DNA of 9,178 nt. Source: Burkholderiales bacterium. Its GTDB lineage: Bacteria; Pseudomonadota; Gammaproteobacteria; Burkholderiales; JAEUOS01. The stretch is from assembly GCA_947456845.1 (NCBI GenBank), contig CANGUJ010000131.1, positions 1 through 9,178 of the forward strand, given 5' to 3'. Both the position numbers and the translations under genes were made by a program. The notes under the pieces were generated by a model. The model did no database searches, was not told the origin of the DNA, and saw nothing but the letters and a program-made list of their open reading frames with translations. This document shows positions 6,477-9,178 of this stretch, piece after piece (within the stretch, counting starts at the first letter, position 1; every line of letters begins with the position of its first letter).

Positions 6477-7784
6477 CTAGACCGGCTGGCCGGCCAGCAG
6501 GTCCCGCCAGCGGCGCCAGAAGGTGCGCATCTGCAGTTCATCCTGCTTGGCCGGGGCCTCGCCGTCCTCGCTGAGCATGCCGCGCGAGATGTCGTTCCAC
6601 TCGACCCCCGCATGCGCCTGGTAGCCCTTCTGGCACAACTCCAGCATTTCCTGGTCGTCGGGCGTGGCGAAGCCGCCGGGCCCGAGGAATTCGAGGTAGT
6701 TGCGCAGGCGCAGGTCGCGCAGGCGCTGGCTCTCGCCCCTGGGTGCCAGCGCCCAGGCGTTGACCTCGAAATAGTCCGGCGCCTTGGGGTAGAAGGTGCG
6801 CACGGTCAGCGCGCACACGTCGTTGACGACCAGGTTGGGAAAGATCAGCAGGTTGCGGTCGCCATGGCAGATGAAGTCGGCGCGCTCGCGGCCGATGCGC
6901 GCCGACATCGCCTCGAAAACCGCCTCCATTTCCGCCTTGATGTCATCCCCCCACGACGGCATCGCCCGGGCGCACGGCCGGCCCCAGGGCGTACCCCAGA
7001 TCGATTCCGAGACCGAATGGCCGCGCCCGAGGTTGCGCACCCGGCCGAACCCCTTGTCGGAGTAAAGGTTCAGCACCGCGCCCTCGCGGGCCCTGATGTA
7101 GTCCATGTAGGTGGCATGGGTGGTGTCGGCATGGTAGCCGTCGGCGCTGTTCTCCTGCAGCAGTTTCCAGTTGGCACGGGCGCAGTAGGTCTGCGTGCCG
7201 TTGACGATCTCCATTCCCGCGCCACCGGCGCCGTGTTGCGAGGCCATGCGCAGGTAGTCGCCGGCATCGGCCAGGTAATCGGCCAGCGCAATCGCCTCGG
7301 CGTCGTAGTTGACGAAAATGAAACCGCAGAACTCGTCGAAGCGCGGCACCTCGCGCAGGTTGAGCTCGCCGTCGCGGTTGCACTCCGGCGAATACGACGC
7401 CGGGATCGGCTGGTGCACCAGCCTGCCGTCGTCTGCGAAGGTCCAGCCGTGGTACGGGCAGGAGAAGTTGCGCGCCTTGCCGCGGGACTCGCGGCACACC
7501 AGCGCACCCCGGTGCGTGCAGGTGTTGAAGAACACATGCAGCCTGCCGTCGCGGTCGCGGTTGACGATCAGCGCGCGGCCGGCCACGTCGCGCGAAATGA
7601 ACTGGCCGGGCTCGGCCACTTCCGACACATGGGCCGCATAGATCCAGCAGCGGTTGAAGATGCGGTTGCGCTCCAGCTCGAAGATGTTCTGGTCGACGAA
7701 GGCGCGCCGGTGTACGCGGAAAACGCCGCGCGCCTTGTCATCCACCACCGCCCAGCCGATCGGGTCGAAGTCCTGCTGGTTCAT
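6477..7784 (-). CDS. Rieske non-heme iron aromatic-ring-hydroxylating dioxygenase alpha subunit
   Basis: A 435-residue catalytic large subunit. The N-terminal Rieske domain holds Cys89-x-His91 (NTCTHRG) and Cys109-x2-His112 (SCPYHGW), which ligate the [2Fe-2S] cluster. The C-terminal catalytic domain has ENSADGYHADTTHATY (211-226), giving the bridging Asp215 and the mononuclear-iron ligands His218 and His223. The third ligand is probably one Asp of the 376-377 pair (GPGGFATPDD). All essential residues are present, so the enzyme should be active, adding O2 to an aromatic ring to form a cis-dihydrodiol. With the beta gene directly downstream it belongs to the two-subunit terminal oxygenases (benzoate/cumate/biphenyl-like). 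I recall similar ENSxDGYH motifs in p-cumate-type enzymes but cannot fix the substrate. The ATG has AGGGAG eight bases upstream and lies 46 bp after the P450 stop. No ferredoxin or reductase gene adjoins it. Confidence 0.95.
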   Translation of the reverse strand: MNQQDFDPIGWAVVDDKARGVFRVHRRAFVDQNIFELERNRIFNRCWIYAAHVSEVAEPGQFISRDVAGRALIVNRDRDGRLHVFFNTCTHRGALVCRESRGKARNFSCPYHGWTFADDGRLVHQPIPASYSPECNRDGELNLREVPRFDEFCGFIFVNYDAEAIALADYLADAGDYLRMASQHGAGGAGMEIVNGTQTYCARANWKLLQENSADGYHADTTHATYMDYIRAREGAVLNLYSDKGFGRVRNLGRGHSVSESIWGTPWGRPCARAMPSWGDDIKAEMEAVFEAMSARIGRERADFICHGDRNLLIFPNLVVNDVCALTVRTFYPKAPDYFEVNAWALAPRGESQRLRDLRLRNYLEFLGPGGFATPDDQEMLELCQKGYQAHAGVEWNDISRGMLSEDGEAPAKQDELQMRTFWRRWRDLLAGQPV

Positions 7785-7830
7785 CGCACGCGCTCCCTAA
7801 TATGCGCCGGTTTCGTTCGATTCTACTGTT

Positions 7831-9123
7831 TCAATCCGCGGCGCCGGATCGTTCTGCCAGCCGGTAACGGATCGGCACCGACTTGTAGCCGCCGAGGAAA
7901 TTCGACTCCAGGAGGCGCGCCGGGCCGGCGGGCTCGAGCGTTTCGACGCGCCGCAGCATCTCGCTGAACCACACGGTCAGCTCAAGCCGCGACAGCGCCA
8001 TGCCCAGGCATACATGCGGCCCGAAGCCGAAGGCGATCTGCCGGTTCGGGTGGCGGTCGATGCGGAATTCCGCGGGCGCCTCGAATTCCGCCGCGTCGAA
8101 GTTGCCCGACAGGTAGAACAGGGCCAGCCCGTCGCCCCTGGCGATCGCCTGACCGCCGAGCTCGCAATCACGCGTGACGGTGCGCATGAAGTGCTTGATC
8201 GGGGTGACCCAGCGGATCATTTCATCGGCGGCATGGCGCAGCAGCGCGGGATCGCGACGCAGCCGTGCCCAGTCCGCCGGGCGCTCGGCCAGCGCGGCGC
8301 AGCCGCCCGCCATGGCTGCCGCCGTGGTGTCGTGCCCCGCCACCGCCATGGTGATGAAATACGACACCGCCTCGAGTTCCCCCAGGGGGCCCGCATCGAC
8401 GCTGCCGGTGGCGATCAGGGTGGCGAGGTCGTCGCGCGGATGGCGGCGCCGGTCGGCGATGACGCGCAGGAAATAATCGGTGAACTCGGGGATCGAGTCG
8501 AACATCGAGTCGCCGCGCGCGGTATCGCTGCTGAAATCCGGGTCGTTGGGCGCCGACAGCGTCTTGGTCAGGCGATGCATGAGCGGCAGGTCCTCGAGCG
8601 GAATCCCGAGGATGGCCATGATCACGCGCAGCGGGAACAGCGTGGCCACCTCGGCGGCGAAATCGAGCACCCCGCCGTTGGCCCCGTCGAACTTGCGGGC
8701 GAACTCGCGCGCCAGGCCTTCCAGGATCGCCTGCCGGTGCTTGACCGCCGCGGCGGTGAACCAGTACTGGGTGACGGCGCGGTACTTCTTGTGGTCAGGC
8801 TCGTCCATGTGCACCAGGGTGCGCAGCACCTTGCCGTAGCGTTCCGCCCCCCTGAAGGCCGCCGCCTCCTGCAGCCGGCTCATCAGGTTCAGGCGGCGGC
8901 TGCTGATGAAGATGTCATTGTCGGAGGAGGCCGCGACGATCTGGTCATGCCGGCCCACCGCCCAGAACGGGCGGAAGTTGTCCGGCGTCACCCAGAGCGG
9001 CTTGCCGTGCGCGCGCAGCCGCGCCAGCGTGGCGTGGATGCGCGGCAGGTCGGCGAAGGCCTGCGCCGACACCAGTTCGTTGCCGAATGCGCGCGGGTCG
9101 AGCGGGGCTGGTGCGGAATGCAT
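7831..9123 (-). CDS. Bacterial class I-type cytochrome P450
   Basis: A soluble 430-residue P450 without a membrane anchor. Diagnostic motifs are the C-helix region HMDEPDHKKYR (105-115), the I-helix oxygen-activation motif AGHDTT (262-267), the K-helix ExxR (Glu301-Arg304, EMIRW) and the haem-binding loop FGFGPHVCLG with the thiolate Cys372. The tail LGGYKSVPIRY (410-420) is the usual terminal beta-hairpin. All catalytic residues are intact. Such enzymes take electrons from a ferredoxin and hydroxylate or dealkylate small molecules. In this operon it may oxidise an alkyl side chain or remove an O-alkyl group before ring dihydroxylation, but that is inference. The ATG follows GGGAGG by four bases and lies 20 bp after the stop of the partial upstream reading frame. 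It precedes the dioxygenase alpha gene by 46 bp. I cannot assign a CYP family number. Confidence 0.95.
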   Translation of the reverse strand: MHSAPAPLDPRAFGNELVSAQAFADLPRIHATLARLRAHGKPLWVTPDNFRPFWAVGRHDQIVAASSDNDIFISSRRLNLMSRLQEAAAFRGAERYGKVLRTLVHMDEPDHKKYRAVTQYWFTAAAVKHRQAILEGLAREFARKFDGANGGVLDFAAEVATLFPLRVIMAILGIPLEDLPLMHRLTKTLSAPNDPDFSSDTARGDSMFDSIPEFTDYFLRVIADRRRHPRDDLATLIATGSVDAGPLGELEAVSYFITMAVAGHDTTAAAMAGGCAALAERPADWARLRRDPALLRHAADEMIRWVTPIKHFMRTVTRDCELGGQAIARGDGLALFYLSGNFDAAEFEAPAEFRIDRHPNRQIAFGFGPHVCLGMALSRLELTVWFSEMLRRVETLEPAGPARLLESNFLGGYKSVPIRYRLAERSGAAD

Positions 9124-9143
9124 GCCGCCTCCCGGGAAGGCGC

Positions 9144-9178
9144 TCAGGCGCCGGCGATGAACGTGGCCTGGGCGCGCG
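9144..9178 (-). CDS. C-terminal end of an unidentified upstream gene (partial)
   Basis: The last 35 bases on the minus strand can be read as an open frame ending ...RAQATFIAGA followed by TGA (9146-9144). Every complete codon ends in G or C, like the neighbours, and the stop lies 20 bp before the P450 start with that gene's SD in between, the same tight spacing as elsewhere in the run. Ten residues are too few to identify a family. It could equally be chance, since other frames here are also open. Confidence 0.35.
   Translation of the reverse strand, partial: RAQATFIAGA

Noticed and set aside
7785..7834. Possible internal promoter in the 46-bp gap before the dioxygenase alpha gene (TTGAAA at 7834-7829 and TAGAAT at 7825-7820 on the minus strand)
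   Set aside because: Both hexamers resemble consensus elements, but they are only 3 bases apart and neither has a partner at 16-18 bases. The patch is AT-richer than its surroundings but not a supported promoter.
3012..7967. Further long plus-strand frames (3012-4322, 5035-6480, 6612-7967)
   Set aside because: All lie opposite conserved minus-strand genes, show no domain motifs and have the same Arg/His/Ala-rich composition; they are shadows of GC-rich coding.

Overview
The window is a high-GC stretch in which every credible gene lies on the minus strand, so the biological order runs from the right end to the left end. The strong G/C bias at third codon positions and the Bug-type (TctC-like) periplasmic binding protein point to a betaproteobacterium of the Burkholderiales (Bordetella/Achromobacter/Cupriavidus-like). 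That assignment is an inference from gene families, not from a marker gene.

Layout in transcription order: the last codons of an unidentified gene (9178-9144); a cytochrome P450 (9123-7831); a Rieske ring-hydroxylating dioxygenase alpha subunit (7784-6477) and beta subunit (6465-5977); a short-chain dehydrogenase/reductase with a TTG start (5964-5197); a Bug/TctC substrate-binding protein (5118-4141); a two-domain extradiol (type I, vicinal oxygen chelate) ring-cleavage dioxygenase (4121-3201); a CocE/NonD-type serine hydrolase with a GTG start (3057-1222); and an ACMSD-like metal-dependent amidohydrolase/decarboxylase (1206-211). A perfect 10-bp hairpin followed by a T-rich tract on the minus strand (43-9) ends the run. 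The gaps are 11-143 bp, no other terminator is visible, and several genes have Shine-Dalgarno sequences next to or overlapping the preceding stop. This looks like one operon whose promoter lies to the right of the window.

Together the genes form a nearly complete lower-plus-upper pathway for an aromatic compound. The Rieske enzyme makes a cis-dihydrodiol, the SDR rearomatises it to a catechol, the extradiol enzyme opens the ring, the ACMSD-like enzyme could remove a carboxylate from the ring-fission product, and the serine hydrolase could cleave that product or release the aromatic from an ester or amide. The P450 may pre-oxidise a side chain or O-alkyl group, and the Bug protein may capture the aromatic acid in the periplasm. 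The logic (dioxygenase, dehydrogenase, extradiol enzyme, decarboxylase, hydrolase) parallels the p-cumate (cmt/psb) pathway, but with an ACMSD-fold decarboxylase in place of the usual CmtD-type enzyme. The true substrate cannot be read from the sequence. No ferredoxin or reductase for either oxygenase, no regulator and no TctA/TctB membrane subunits are inside the window. No mobile elements, tRNA, rRNA or CRISPR arrays were seen.
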